The notes below the pieces were generated by a model. That model searched no databases. It was not told the DNA's origin and saw only the letters and a list, made by a program, of their open reading frames with translations. A stretch of 64,000 nt of DNA from Nereocystis luetkeana (taxonomy: Eukaryota > Sar > Phaeophyceae > Laminariales > Laminariaceae), in assembly GCA_031213475.1 (NCBI GenBank), contig JARUPZ010000026.1, positions 574,501-638,500 of the forward strand, given 5' to 3'. Below, in pieces: positions 18,432-45,104 of the stretch (the stretch's first letter is position 1; every line of letters begins with the position of its first letter). Position numbers and translations under genes: made by a program.

Positions 18432-19265
18432 AGACCTATGCCAATGGAAACGCGAAGTTGAAAAGTTTTTTTCAAATATATGGCTTTAAGAAAACAGCCG
18501 AAAAATTTCTCGTACCGCCGCTGTGGGGAAAAAAGAGAAAAATGTTTGATTTTTTCTTTTTTTTCCCCCAACGGCTGCAGGCGGCGCAATTTGTGTTTTT
18601 CTGGTCGCAAATCAATTGTCAACACGGTGATCGAAACCAGCTCGTGCGACGATCGACCCTCGATCTCGACATAGACTCAGCCCACGGCCAACCCGCTCGG
18701 TATCTGGCAAGCCCAACGAGTATAGATGACAGCCTCGAAGATATCAGGCGGATCCAATGTCTAGGGGGCGAGAGCTTGCCGGCGGCGTCGTACAGTACCC
18801 TCCCAAACCTGAAAAAAAGACTATTTTTTGCCATTCGAGACGGATGGAGAAGTTTTGTCTTCTGTTTTGTGCAAACCAGCGGCCGAATGTTTTGCCAAAT
18901 GTTTTTTTATCACACGCCTGGTCAGCTCCCGCCACATGACACCGGCCATGGTGTGAAGACAGTGACCCTAGGGTGGGTCGGAGCCCCTAACGAGCGCACT
19001 CCGTTCAGAATTCGTGACGCAATCGTTGGTTTTGTTAATTGATGTCTGTCGAGGTCTCGCCGCTTCGAACCAAAGATCGGCCTGAGTTTTTCTCAAGCCG
19101 ATGTTGGCCCAACATCGGCCCCAGATTTGCTTATTTCGGGCTTTTCCAAAAGTTAGGAACTTTTTTTTAGGTGGCCCATAGGAAGCGTGTTCTGAAAAAA
19201 TTTGGCGGGTATCTTTGAAATTCAAACTTTTTATTGCAACTTCGCTGTACCATTGGCATAGGTCT
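18432..19265 (+). mobile_element. ~830-bp TIR element, complete copy
   Basis: Begins AGACCTATGCCAATGGAAAC and ends CTGTACCATTGGCATAGGTCT; the termini are inverted repeats, AGACCTATGCCAATGG and its complement, extending imperfectly through GCGAAGTT. Almost the same sequence recurs at 60.91 kb. The reading frames across it (up to 194 codons) are not held in the same frame between copies, so it looks like a non-autonomous DNA transposon. No transposase motif seen. Confidence 0.85.
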
Positions 19266-19955
19266 TTACTGTTGATTTTTTTGGATATCTCGCGAGATTG
19301 GGCCGGACTCTTAAAACGTTTGGACCTGCATGCACAATATTGAGCCAGGGTCAGAGAATCCAATTCCGCAGTGCTTCGTCATGTAGATACAACCTTCGGA
19401 TCTATTATCCGCTTTCTAACCGGCCCACCTCGTACACATGGCCCCTCCATACTATACTACTGAAAGAAACGAAAGCAGTAGCAAGCAGGTACCTGATACA
19501 TACGGCGAAGGTGAGGTTGATGGTGTTGGTTTTTTCGCCATCCGAGCATGTGCGTCGCGAGATTCAACAAGAATCACTCCTAACTCTGATCTTGAAGGTA
19601 CAACAGTACGACTGATATTGATTATGTATGGTGTATCACAACTGCTGTGCGAAAAAAAAAAAAACACACACACACACAGAAGCTCCGGGGTCCACATAAA
19701 GGCAGCTCAAAGCAAGCTGAGAGACGGTAACGCACATGATGAATGGAGAACAGCATGGAAGAGGGGCAGAGCGCTTCGGCAGCGGGAGACCCATCACCGA
19801 CGGCAAAACTCGTCTGTGGCTCCGGCAACGCTTGCTGGCGCGCCTCGAGTCACGAGTGGACCACGCTCGTTTTAAAATCTTCTGTCGGCCCTGCAGCCAC
19901 CTCTGCTGCCCCCCGGCCCCCCCAAGCACCGACAGCAGCGCCTGGCGCGCCAGCC

Positions 19956-19958
<3 letters not shown>

Positions 19959-19993
<35 letters not shown>
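19959..19993. repeat. AGC trinucleotide repeat
   Basis: About eleven uninterrupted AGC triplets. Confidence 0.9.
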
Positions 19994-19994
<1 letters not shown>

Positions 19995-20070
19995 CGATGC
20001 CCCCCCCCCCTCTGGTATTAGCAGATCAAAGTGACTCATCTGCACACAGCACTATTGCGGGGGGGGGTGT

Positions 20071-20180
20071 ATTACGGGGGACCATAGTTAATAGGACCTA
20101 TGGTATACATAAAAAATTATATATATAAGCATTTTTACTAACAAAATTTGGTCCTATTACCTATGGTCCCCCGTAATAGT
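20071..20180. mobile_element. MITE 'GGGGGACCATAG' family, copy 3
   Basis: ATTACGGGGGACCATAGTTA at the left and TATGGTCCCCCGTAATAG at the right. Interior: TATGGTATACATAAAAAATT and CATTTTTACTAAC. Confidence 0.9.
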
Positions 20181-20270
20181 AAATAAGACCATCTATTTTT
20201 AGCAAAAATCGGGAAATATTTAGGTGTTTGTCTGTACCGCAGGTTCTATTTGCTATGGCCCCCCGTAATA
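20179..20270. mobile_element. MITE 'GGGGGACCATAG' family, right-hand fragment abutting copy 3
   Basis: AGTAAATAAGACCATCTATT continues to GCTATGGCCCCCCGTAATAG. It shares the terminal CCGTAATA with copy 3, suggesting tandem or nested insertion. Confidence 0.7.
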
Positions 20271-20447
20271 GAACCGGAATTACTATTCATATTACGCATT
20301 ACCATGTATCTGCCTCGAAGTGTCAAACTGTTCCAAATGTTCCAGCTTGCGGTTCCCCCCCTCCCTACCATCACCTCCGCTGCTGCCTCCGGGGAGTTTG
20401 TACTAAAATTGTAGCTTCGAAATCGTAGTGATCCTTATCGTGCTGCT

Positions 20448-20870
20448 ATCAGGGCATGTCTTAACACCCTCCATGGAGCATGGTTAGAGCGGAACGGAAC
20501 GAGGCTGCTCGTGGTCGCTTGTTCCGTTCCTATCTAAAAAAACGTGTTCATGTAGAATCCTGTGTCTGGCCAGCCGAATCGGCACGAACAGTATTTTTTG
20601 CACATGCCACGGCGAATTGGTGTCCATAACCATCTTCGGTGGTGTCCATCTGCATCAAATAATATGCTGGTTGTTCCCGTTCGGTCGGGCCGTTCGGTCC
20701 TCCGAAACAAGAAAAAGGTGCAACGGTGCAACACACACATCTTCTTCCTAATCCTAGATATACTGTTTTTCTCGGCTGCGCTGAATGTATTCCTTTCCCT
20801 CAACCAATCTGCACCAATTCATGCGGCAAAGAATAATCCATCAGGTTCGTTCCAATGCTCGCTCTCCGAG
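20448..20870 (+). repeat. ~430-bp dispersed repeat, copy 1
   Basis: Pairs with 22408-22855 in direct orientation. Shared words in order: GGGCRTGTCTTAAC, AGAGCATGG/GAGCATGG, GAGCGGAACGGAA, CAGCCGAATCGGCACGAAC, TTTTTGCACATGCCA, CATCTTCGGTGGTGTC, CGTTCGGTCGGGCCGTTCGG, TTCATGC-GCAAA. No domain seen in its frames. Confidence 0.85.
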
Positions 20871-21284
20871 GTCACCCCTCATCGATGCCCCCCCTCCCCC
20901 CTCCCCTCCCCTCCCCTCCCCTCCCTAGAAACCACCATCGGTGATATAATAAAACAAAGCAAACCTGAAATACAGCAAACCATTAATATCACCGGAGTTC
21001 GCTACAAAGTGCACGAGATGGTACTGGCCGAAATCAACTGGGAATCGAGCCTGTAAGTAGTATCGTCTCGTCGACCCTATGGGTTAATAGTATAATCCAG
21101 GGAAGTCACCTGTCAGTAATCAATCGCGGGGGGGGGAAAGGAAAGCGGGCGAACGGTGACGCGCATGTTGCATAGTTGAGTATCCACCGAACGGTTGAAC
21201 TCACAGCTGACGTGCATTTTTTAGTTTTTTTAGTTCGTAAAAAAGGGGGTTTAGACGAGACGTATTACGCAGCTTTCAGAGCTG

Positions 21285-21350
21285 AGTATCAAGTACAAGG
21301 TGCTTCGCTCCGCGGGCGGCCTACGCCGCCCGCTACGCTCGCTCAGGAAG
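21285..21350. repeat. GC-rich perfect hairpin module, copy A
   Basis: GCGGGCGGCCTACGCCGCCC forms an uninterrupted stem. It is flanked by CAAGGTGCTTCGCTCC and ACGCTCGCTCAGGAAGGAAA. The reverse complement of the whole ~60-bp block occurs at 34061-34122. Confidence 0.85.
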
Positions 21351-21577
21351 GAAAACAAGTACATCATATTACTACGCGAAGCGGACAAAGGTCCATGATT
21401 GAATATAGTTATTTATTATGATCGTAGTTGCAAACTGGCGACTTGATAATGCCAAGAGTCTCGCCGCCACGCTTCATTCAGGAAAAAACAGCTCGGACGC
21501 CACAAACGCTTCGCATCGCGGGCGGTTGCCGCACGTACTTACATACCCCAGGTAGGGTATTTAATTTATTCTTTTGA

Positions 21578-22391
21578 CATGCTGTATGTACGAAAAAAGA
21601 GAAAGCACAGCACGGCATCGGCACAACGGCACCGCAAAAACAATGTAAAATGAAACCGAAATATCCGGGAAGAAAAAACCTGTCCCTCTGCTGAAATATT
21701 TTTTCTGCCCGATTGGAACACCTTGCACCGGTCAAAAAAGGGAAAAAAATGAACAGCAGAACTTCTCTCTCAGCCTCGTACGCCGCCCGCCCCTCTCGCG
21801 ACCACCTCGCCACCGATTCGGTCCGGGAAAAGCTTTCTTCACTCTCTGCCACAGTCAGCCTCGTCGCCCGCCTCGCGTGAAGCCCGGTGCTCACCGAGGC
21901 CGTCGTTCGCCAGCTCGACAATGTTGGTGTTCAAACTGCACACCTCCCTCTTTCAACTTCAGCGTAGTTGCTCAAATAAGCACCGCTTGAATGTTATCTT
22001 GCAATTTCGAACGACCCTTACATATCGTACATACTCTATCCAAAATCACAATTTGAGGCCAGACAGAGCCCGTTCATGCATCCTTCGTGTCTCGAGGCAC
22101 ACGCGACGCCTAGGCACGAAAGCGGCGACCGCGCTCCTTGCAACCCCCCCCTCTACCCGTCAGCACCCGCTGACACCCGCGACGGCGCCGGGCTCTCCCG
22201 CCGGGCCGTGCTCGGAGTACAAGCACGCACACGAAACGAAGGAAGAAAAAGGGAAGAAAGGACCGAGAGTGCCAAGAGAAATGGAGAAAACAAAGAACCA
22301 CTGGAAAGGTCCGGCAAGTAATAAAAAGAGGCGGTTTCGAAGTGAGAGCTCTGAGAGGCCAGGGATGTACCAACCGAGCACGCTCAGGGAT
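21578..22391 (-). repeat. ~800-bp segmental repeat, inverted partner of 32.48-33.27 kb
   Basis: The reverse complement matches 32479-33268 over its length (for example GAGAGGCCAGGGATG and AGAAAGCACAGCACGG). The minus-strand peptide FSRTESVARWSREGRAAYEA is nearly the same as FTRTESVARWSREGRAAYEA of the partner, so both may derive from one coding or element sequence. No domain recognised. Confidence 0.85.
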
Positions 22392-22407
22392 TTAGATCTA
22401 AGTCAGG

Positions 22408-22855
22408 GCGTGTCTTAACTCCCACCAAAGAGCATGGGAACGAGCGGAACGGAAGGAGGCTCTTCGAGGTCATTCGTTCCGTGCCTACCTGAAAAAACGT
22501 GTTTGGGTCCATGCAGAACCCTGGGCCTCGCCAGCCGAATCGGCACGAACGGTATCTTTTGCACATGCCAAAGCAAATTGGTGTCCACATCCATCTTCGG
22601 TGGTGTCAATCTACATCAAATAATCTGCTATTCGTTCCCGTTCGGTCGGGCCGTTCGGTCCTCCCAAACAAGAAAAAGGGGTGCAAAGGTGCAAAACTTC
22701 TTCCTCTTCCTGGGTATATATACTCTTTTTCTCGGGCTGCACTGAATCTATTCGTTTCCCACGACCGACCAACATCAATTCATGCTGCAAATAATGTTCC
22801 ATTCGGTTCGTTCCAATGCTGCTGCTCTCTGGGGGAGGTTGAGACACACCCTGTG
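22408..22855 (+). repeat. ~430-bp dispersed repeat, copy 2
   Basis: Direct repeat of 20448-20870; it starts immediately after the segmental repeat ending at 22391. Confidence 0.85.
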
Positions 22856-23625
22856 GTCGAACTCACAGCTGACGGATTTCATATTTATTAAGAAAATCAT
22901 GAAATACCATACCTGGTATTTTTTTAATTTAGACCACCGCTCGCTGTAGAGACGTACTGTAGACACCATACCATCCAACCCCAAAACAGGACACCACACC
23001 GGGTAGAAAAAAAAGTAAAAACCAAGGCAAATATCACCCGGGGGTGGTAAATGTTATAGGCCAAATTTGGAACGTTGTTCGATTCTGCAGCAACAGCAAC
23101 AGCAACAGCAAATAAATAATAGTGTACCTGTAGTGTTGCAATGCTACAGTGCTTGCTGCTGCTGGCTACCTGGTATGATGTTTGGGTGAGTAGATCAGCA
23201 GCAGAACGACGGAGTGTCGACTGCTGCTGTCGATATGTTTCGATTGGGTTTCTTGCTCAACAAATGAGCCTCGGCCGAATGCTGCTGCTGCCGCTGCTGC
23301 CGCTGCTGACGCTGCCAATATAACAGCGTACGATCCGTGGGAGACAAAGACGAGCATCACCTATTATTAACAATAAGCCGTTGCCAATTGTACGTCATGA
23401 GTCCAAGATCCACTCCATACGTGTAAAGATCGAAAACGCCGAATACAGACACATTTGAACACTCGTTGTTGCGGTTCCTTCATGTTTATCAAACTTTCGT
23501 GCGATCATGCTGCCTCTCTCTCTGAAGTATGTACATGATCTCTACAGCGCTTCATTCTCTCGCCGAAGTTGTCGTGCTGGGCTTGAGACACAGAGCTTCA
23601 GAGCGATGGTGAGTCAAGTGACCTT

Positions 23626-24018
23626 GTGGGCAAAAGGAGAGAGCGACGAGGCTCTCACCCACTACCTCCTCGCAGGAACCCTTTCGCGTTGTCGGCTTTC
23701 AGGCTCCGACCGGACGATATTTCCCCCTATGCTCCACAGAAGAAGACGCGCCAGGTAAAGAGCCGTTGGACGAAGGCAAAGAGAGGGATATTCAAAGTAA
23801 CGCGTCTTGAGAAACACCGCACCGCACAGGTGGTGACACCGCAGCCGGCAGACACCGGTGGGAAAACTTCGTCGGAAGTGGATTTCGCCTATTCCCTATT
23901 TATGGACGCCAACTTGTTATGGAACTCCCGCTTTTCCAAAGACAAGCAAGCTCGAACATCGAACATCGCTATTTTACAGGGCACTCTATGTACCATCCCC
24001 TCACGCTGCTGTGTATAG
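23626..24018 (+). CDS. Doubtful ORF upstream of VPS24
   Basis: 130-codon plus-strand frame. The part ALSAFRLRPDDISPYAPQKK lies between an acceptor-like CTCCTCGCAG (ending 23673) and a donor-like CAG|GTAAAG, and looks coding. The remainder has no domain. It ends ~350 bp before the VPS24 start and could be an unrelated exon, 5' leader sequence or chance. Confidence 0.2.
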   Translation: MGKRRERRGSHPLPPRRNPFALSAFRLRPDDISPYAPQKKTRQVKSRWTKAKRGIFKVTRLEKHRTAQVVTPQPADTGGKTSSEVDFAYSLFMDANLLWNSRFSKDKQARTSNIAILQGTLCTIPSRCCV

Positions 24019-24228
24019 TTCGGAACAGCTCATAAACAGCCATCGCGAGAACCAGGGGATATATTCGGGCCGGGCGCCCTTTCGTCAGCGTTGTGTGGTG
24101 AACGGTGTGGCTTGGGGAAGGTCATACCGTCGGTGTGGAAAAACATAGCATACGCAGTACGACACCATACTTGTCAACTTCTACTTTTACGTCTATCCTT
24201 ACGTATAGCTACACTGTACAGCGAGGCG

Positions 24229-24252
24229 ACAGCAGCAGCAGCAGCAGCAGTG
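24229..24252. repeat. CAG trinucleotide repeat
   Basis: About eight CAG triplets, about 120 bp upstream of the VPS24 start codon, possibly within the 5' leader. Confidence 0.85.
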
Positions 24253-24371
24253 CATTACAAAGGACAAGAGTCTTGCTTCTACGGACCCAGGAAAGAAGAG
24301 GGGGCTAGAGAGGAAGGGAGGGGAGAGGAGGAGAAGGAAGAGGGGGTTCTCTGCTTTAAGAAGACCTGATC

Positions 24372-39252
<14,881 letters not shown>

Positions 39253-39334
39253 TGGGAGGAGACACCTTTTTTGCTTCGCTTCGCTTTGAATTGGGGGCGT
39301 GGAGTGGTGGGAAGGGAGTGGAGGCGGGAGGCGG

Positions 39335-39450
39335 GATGGGGGGGGGGGGGGGGGTAATCGATCTTATGCATGGCCGTAGTCGTATGGACCATAGACCCTC
39401 GCTTGCCTTGGTCGCTTGACCACTGACCGCGCGATCTCCTTTCGAGGTAG
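39335..39450 (+). repeat. Poly-G-flanked retroposon-like repeat, copy 4
   Basis: About 18 G, then TAATCGATCTTATGCATGGC, CGTAGTCGTATGGACCATAG, then CTTGACCACTGACCGCGCG (second-subtype sequence). It lies just after the VPS24 stop. Confidence 0.75.
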
Positions 39451-39454
39451 CCCA

Positions 39455-40420
39455 CCGTGTGATGGGGGGGAGAGGGGTGGCGCTAAAATAGTTTTTGAGG
39501 GAAGTTACACCCGCAGGCGAGTCTGTTGGAGTGTGAGGGGGTGAAGTGCGGGGCGGGGGGCGGGGGGCTTTGAAAGGGGAGTTGCGCTCGCGTTCGAGGC
39601 GTTTGAAGTTCAACGGGAGTGGAGGAGGCGGGGAGACTTCAATCGGGGTTTGGGGGGGGGAGGGGGTTGTGAAGTTACGGTGTTCAGTTTTTTGGGGTTT
39701 TTTTCACGGTATGGATGCATTGCTACGAAACCTATGTAGTGACTGACACCCTGGTATATTTCAACGGGTACATTTTGACGGGGGTAATTCAACGTGCTCA
39801 GCGGCCTCTCTGGACTTCCGCGTATGTACACGAATGGATACGGGTGTTTGTAGTTCGATGGGAGGTACGGATGCCCTCGATGTTTCTCACGCGCGCAACG
39901 TTGTAGTCAATTAGCTGCAATGTACGAGAATGCCCTAAAACGTTTCGCGCGCGATGCGTTGGAGACTGTCTGTTTCAGCGGGAGGGAAGGGGGGTGCGCG
40001 TCGCTCGTTGCGGTTGGTGGCGTGTCCGTGTGTGCGTCTCCTATTATTAGGGCGTTTTGCGACAGCTCTCGAACGGCGCAAGGCGGGCCACCGGGTTCTG
40101 CTGGTGAAGCAGTTGCTGGTGTTGCATACCCTGGTAGCTTTTTTGCTTGTGTGTGTTTTTTTTTTGTTTTTCCATCTTTGCCCGAAGATTTTGCGCTGCT
40201 TGGATTTGTTTTTTTTCCTCGTGTATATTTTTTTGAGAATAGTGGGCGGTAGTTTCGGCGCGTGAGGTTTTCATGCGACAATGTGGCGTTTTGACGGCAG
40301 CAGCCTGGGGAGAGAGAATGAGGGGTCTGGTTTTCGACGTTCGGTAGAGGCGGGGAGGGAGGCGTGTCGAGGGGGGGTGGAGGGAATGATGGTAGTGATA
40401 GTGATGGGGTTACCATGCAT
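39455..40420. other. No supported gene
   Basis: Overlapping frames of 60-170 codons occur on both strands near 39.9-40.4 kb, including a Lys/Gln-rich minus frame (40274-40047) with words AQNLRAKMEKQKK. None has splice context or homology I can defend. Part may be the VPS24 3' flank. Confidence 0.4.
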
Positions 40421-40829
40421 GCATGCTACTGCAATATACTTACATTTATACTATTACCACGAAGGCTCATACCGGGTAGTAAATAGGACCAAAACGAAAC
40501 CCCAAGAATCCCCACGTTTGGTGCAGTGATGTGTATCATTATCAATAATTACTACGTGAATAAAAAACGATAAGGCCTCGCCTACCTTGGTATAGTTACA
40601 TATATAAGAACATTTATAAGAACATCCCATGTCCCCTCCCGGTACGACCAGGAATAGTACCGATAGCTATTAATAGCACGCGGACGCTCAGTCTGAGTCG
40701 AACCCCGCCTGCTGGGGTGCCGTCTGTGCCGGTGCGGACTGTGGTATCTCTCGTCACTCTTACCACCTTCAAGCGCGACCACCTCACAAACAATACAAGG
40801 ACGGGCAAAGCTGACAAGGCCGTCGTATT

Positions 40830-41003
40830 GCCAACCTTATTTCGGCAAATTACGTTTTTTGCATACTTGAGCCAAGGGATTAGTCATCTGGATGCAATTC
40901 GTTTTTTGGCTGATTTCAGTCAGTCTTCGGGTGAGGTGTGGAGCTCCTTGAAGTGAGCAGCCTCAGAAAGTTTAGGGTGAACCTCCGTCGTAGAACGCCT
41001 CCT
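40830..41003 (+). repeat. Dispersed repeat 'GGAGCTCCTTGAGTGAGGAG', copy 3
   Basis: GGATGCAATTCGTTTTTTGG, TCTTCGGGTGAGGTGTGGAG, CTCCTTGAAGTGAGCAGCCT, TTTAGGGTGAACCTCCGTCG. A SINE-like fragment (GTAACTCAGACCCACGGTCA, CCCTCGTCGACTTGCGTCGA) follows at 41003-41130. Confidence 0.75.
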
Positions 41004-41459
41004 TGTTACTTTCACTCTCTACATCCTCCCTAGGCGTAACTCAGACCCACGGTCACATATATACATGCTCTCCCCCCACTACGGTTCGTGCCTTCGATTT
41101 CCTCCCTCGTCGACTTGCGTCGACATAGTGATGGGACTGCTTAAGGTCAACAACATATGACGATATCCGCTCTTCTTTGGTTAGGGAGAGCGGTCGAAAA
41201 TTCCGAGAGCAAGAAGTTATGTCTCGTCGATAGAGAGTGCCGAAAATATGATGGTGTCCCGAGTTTTGCACCAGTCGCGCTTGTCTAGAAACGAGCGTTG
41301 CCTGAAAAAAACGATTGCACCCCCTGTCCGAGCTCGACACTCTTACTCTTTTACGAAAGAAATCCCATCCCCAGCAACCGAGTTTTTTTTGTTTTCGAAA
41401 AACAACTGTTTAGCTTGAAAGTCCGATGCGAAATCCCGTAGCAGGGAGAGCACTTGTAA

Positions 41460-41662
41460 GTCAATCCTACTGATAATAAGTTAATCACACTAATAGTAAG
41501 TCAATCATACTAATAATAGTAAGTCAGTCATACTAAGAGTAAGTCAGTCATACTAATAGTAAGTCAGTCATACTAGTAGTAAGTCATCAGTACCAACAGC
41601 AAGTGATCAGTACCAATAGTAAGTCATCAGTACCAATAGTAAGTAATCAGCACCAACGTAAG
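41460..41662. repeat. ~20-bp tandem repeat AGTAAGTCATCAGTACCAAT
   Basis: About ten imperfect units, AGTAAGTCAGTCATACTAAT at the left and AGTAAGTCATCAGTACCAAT at the right. Confidence 0.9.
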
Positions 41663-41677
41663 TAATTGACGCCACTA

Positions 41678-41784
41678 TTACGGGGGACCATAGTTAATAG
41701 GACCTGTGGTGCACATAAAAACCTATATATTTGACCATTTTTACTAACAATATTTGGTCCTATTAACTATGGTCCCCCGTAATA
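41678..41784. mobile_element. MITE 'GGGGGACCATAG' family, copy 7
   Basis: TTACGGGGGACCATAGTTAA and TTAACTATGGTCCCCCGTAA: near-perfect ~27-bp inverted termini. It lies next to the ~20-bp tandem array. Confidence 0.97.
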
Positions 41785-41980
41785 GTAAGCCAGTAGTACT
41801 TCCAATGAATCGAGAGTCCGAGTCGTACGTAACTATTACTAACCGTAAGTCATGGTATACTAGCGCTCACGCGAAAACCTGATTTAGATATAAAAACTAC
41901 TGTACTAAAAGTGCAAGCTGACGAACTAGCACACCCAAAGCTGCCTTACTGCGGCAGTAGATGCCTCACAATAAATACTA

Positions 41981-42193
41981 TTACGGGGGACCATAGTAAA
42001 TAGGACCTATGGTTCACACAATAACCTATGTGTTTCCACATTGTTCCTATTACGGGGGACCATAGTTAACAGAACCTATGGTACACATAAAAACCTACAT
42101 GTTTAACCAATTTTACTAACAATATTTGGTCCTGTTAACTATGGCCCCCCGTAATAACAACCTTTGGTCCTGTTTACTGTGGTCCCCCGTAAT
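41981..42193. mobile_element. MITE 'GGGGGACCATAG' family, copy 8, interrupted by copy 9
   Basis: The left half (ATTACGGGGGACCATAGTAA to CACATTGTTCC) ends at 42047 and the right half (CAACCTTTGGTCCTGTTTAC to GTCCCCCGTAA) resumes at about 42157. A whole second MITE lies between. Confidence 0.88.
42048..42156. mobile_element. MITE 'GGGGGACCATAG' family, copy 9, nested in copy 8
   Basis: TATTACGGGGGACCATAGTT to CTATGGCCCCCCGTAATA, complete. Confidence 0.93.
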
Positions 42194-42194
42194 A

Positions 42195-42470
42195 TGAAGA
42201 ACCCGTATTGGTATTTCAGCGGTATTGGGCTAAGGAGCCCGTTCAGCCAATAATATTTTAGATCAAAAGGTGATACAAACCCAGTGTCCTCTCGTATCGC
42301 AGCATGCCTCGATATCTACGCTAAAACCAATGATGTTGCCGAGTACACGTCGGTTCATAGGCATTGGACAACTCCTAACCCTTTTACCACTCTGACCGAG
42401 AATATAAGAATCAATTTAACTCTTATATGAAGAGAAAACGGACCTTATGTTTAGCGGTTAGAGTGACAGT
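42195..42470. other. No gene recognised
   Basis: Between the nested MITEs and the next hairpin MITE I see nothing beyond AT-rich unique-looking sequence. Confidence 0.5.
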
Positions 42471-42560
42471 ACTGTTAGAGCTGCAGCCCCGTTTTGGGGG
42501 CAAACCACTGACACTCTATAGACAGTTTGTCCTCAAAACGGGGCTGCTGTCCTAAACGGT
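42471..42560. mobile_element. Hairpin MITE, 'GAACCGCAGTCC' family, copy 7
   Basis: TTAGAGCTGCAGCCCCGTTT against AAACGGGGCTGCTGTCCTAA, with compensating changes in both arms (GCAGCCCC pairs with GGGGCTGC). Confidence 0.85.
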
Positions 42561-42589
42561 TGCAGTGATAAAACGCTTCACACATCGGA

Positions 42590-42835
42590 CAGATCATGAT
42601 CTACAAATCTACAGATCATCCAGATTATCTAGTTCTTCAACTGCCCTTATGAGAGGTTGTGCAAGATCTGCCTTACAGGGCACATCCAACAGAGGAAACA
42701 TATGCTAGATTATGCAGATCACACAGCTCCCACCCGGCATCAACATGATGAGCTACTACTACTGTAGATCATACGGACTAAACTATATATCAGCACTGAA
42801 ATATCTAGATCATCACGTGGGAATCGATGATCGGT
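42590..42835. repeat. GATC-rich dispersed repeat
   Basis: CAGATCATGATCTACAAATC, GAGGTTGTGCAAGATCTGCC, GATTATGCAGATCACACAGC and CATGATGAGCTAC parallel 8776-8930. Confidence 0.75.
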
Positions 42836-43196
42836 CGGATGGTCTGTTCTCAAAACCGCTACCCCCAACGTAGCACGGCTCAGGTGCTCGTGATCGAGCC
42901 CCTGCTCGCTGTCCCGTGTTCATCGGAGGAGCAACGGCCTTTGTAGGGGTGGTGTCCTATTCTCCGAGCAATGCCTTACAGGGGTGCTGCCTCAATTTTT
43001 AAGCAATGTCCTTATCTAGGGGGGGTGCCGTATTTTCCTAGGAATGCCCTAGTATGGGTGGTGCCTTATTTTCCAAGCTGCTCACATGCTCACACGAAGA
43101 GCTTCGGCATCTCACCCGAAACATGTTGCCAAAGAACGTTTTTCGCGCAACCCAACCAAGTTTGCCCCAAAAGGCAAAAAAATGCACATACACACT

Positions 43197-43308
43197 ATTA
43201 CGGGGGACCATCGTAAATAGGACCAAATATTGTTAGTAAAAATAGCGGAATATACCAGTATATATATTGTGTCCACCGTATATCCTATTTAAAATGACCC
43301 CCAGTAAT
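43197..43308. mobile_element. MITE 'GGGGGACCATAG' family, copy 10
   Basis: TTACGGGGGACCATCGTAAA to TTTAAAATGACCCCCAGTAA. The interior carries AATATACCAGTATATATATT, a diverged palindrome in place of the usual AATATATAG. Confidence 0.88.
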
Positions 43309-43963
43309 AATAATAGTGAAACGGGTACACCTAGATAGAGTTACTCGCCTGAGGAGGTCTATCTGTCAGAAAATGTTGCCCCGGAAGAAAAAATAGTGTG
43401 AAACCCCTACGGTGGGAAAATTCGGAACTCTCAAAGAGTCCGGGGCCACATGGTGTGATCGATTCATAGACCCTGCCCCCTCTCATTTTTTTTTTTAGTT
43501 TTTCAAGCCTATGCCGACACTTGGTTTAGGACACACTTTGCCTGAGATTAATATATATATATATATACCTGGTCTATAATATGGTTGTTTGTATGTAGCA
43601 CGTCGACGGCAGAATATCTCACTGGTGTACAGTAAGGAGTCTAGGGGACGGGGGTTGCATTTTTTTGCTTTGAGCCACAGAGAGACTGACTGACCGACCG
43701 ACCCCGTTGACGTTGGGTACGTGGTTCTGACAGGAACATAAGCCGTTAGGAGTGTAGCGCCTTGTTTCTTGGGGGGCTTCTGACTTGATCATAGTATAGG
43801 AACTCTATTTACCTCACCCGAAAACTGACCTCGGGCAAGAAAATGCAAGTGCACACCAGGGCTGCACAGCCCTCTGCGCCTCTCAAAGTATACGCGTAGC
43901 AGTTACAAACGAGCCGTTCATACGGACAGCGGGTTGTCGTTCGATGCTTCGTCGGGACTGTTT

Positions 43964-43984
43964 GGGGGGGGGGGGGGGGGGGGG
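43964..43984. repeat. Long G homopolymer run
   Basis: Over 18 consecutive G between TGTTT and CTCAAGCC. Confidence 0.9.
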
Positions 43985-44399
43985 CTCAAGCCTTGCGGAG
44001 GGAGGGGGTGGGACTAAGCGAAGAGGGAAGTATGTCTGCTGTATGAAGTCTTTGTATTTTTTCGTTGTTGACGACATCGCTTCACGCTTTTGCTTTTGGT
44101 GGTAATAATTGTTTTGGCTACTTCAACGCGTTTTTTGTCGTGGATACATTGTCAGATGGCAAAAAAAATAGTCATGGTACCTGGTATACCGTAGGCAACC
44201 AACACTAATACTGAATCGAATGGTGTTAATAGGTAATCATGGCCTAGGCATGCAGCACAATCTCTGAGTGAAAGGGTGTTCCAACGATATGGCGTGCTGC
44301 AGTTCCTCGGTTCTCTTAAGGAGCACAGCCCCGGCAATCAGAAATATTTGCCTTAGAAGGCAAAAAATGCTCCCCCTCATGCTAGCGCGCATGTATTAG

Positions 44400-44800
44400 T
44401 CCTACCTGGTATACCATTACCGGCCGTTACTCGAACCGAGAACCGCTTCGAAACGGCTTACTCCACGGCAGGCTTAACTCGTAAGGGCGTTGGGGTGGGA
44501 GGGGGGGGGGAGACGGCATAACCATGAGCCAAGGTTGACGCTTTGAAAAACCGACGGAGAAATCGTAGCCTTCACCGACCGCGCATACCGACCGACCCCC
44601 TGCAGATTAATTGACCTTGCCATACAATTACGAGCTGGGGGGACGCTTTGAAATCGACGGAGAAACCGTAGCCTTTACCGACCGCGCGAACCGACCGACT
44701 CCTCGAGATGTATGGCCATTTCCGCTACTCGAACCAAAAAACTGTTTGGAAATGGCTTGATCCACGGTAGCGTTTTTGGCTCGCAGCAGGCGTGCAGCGA
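44400..44800. repeat. Short dispersed repeat with tRNA-like B-box words
   Basis: CCGTTACTCGAACCGAGAAC (reverse complement contains GGTTCGAGTAA) recurs in altered form as CGCTACTCGAACCAAAAAAC at 44722, and GAGAAATCGTAGCCTTCACC recurs as GAGAAACCGTAGCCTTTACC. Two imperfect direct copies; no gene. Confidence 0.5.
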
Positions 44801-45104
44801 AAGGCTCCAGGGCCCCGATATAGCCTCCCGACTTGTCCTTCACATAATTTGGAGCGAGAGGATACCGGAGAGGGAGGGAGGGAGGGAGGGAGGTAGCACG
44901 GAGGGGGGAGGTGGAAGGGGGTGAGGAGGTGAGGGCAGGAGACGGGGGGCGGAACGTCGGGGAGAATCGGAGACAGTCGCCATGATATGTGGCAGTTAGA
45001 TTCGTCCTTGGCAATTTTTAAACAGGAGGATGGGGGAGAGGAGGGGGGGAGGAGGGAGCAAGGGGAGGAGGGCGCGAAGGTAGGAGAGGGGAAGGGGGGG
45101 AGGG

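Noticed and set aside
17793..19042. Frames of 187 and 194 codons
   Set aside because: They fall in copies of the TIR element and the frame is not conserved between copies.
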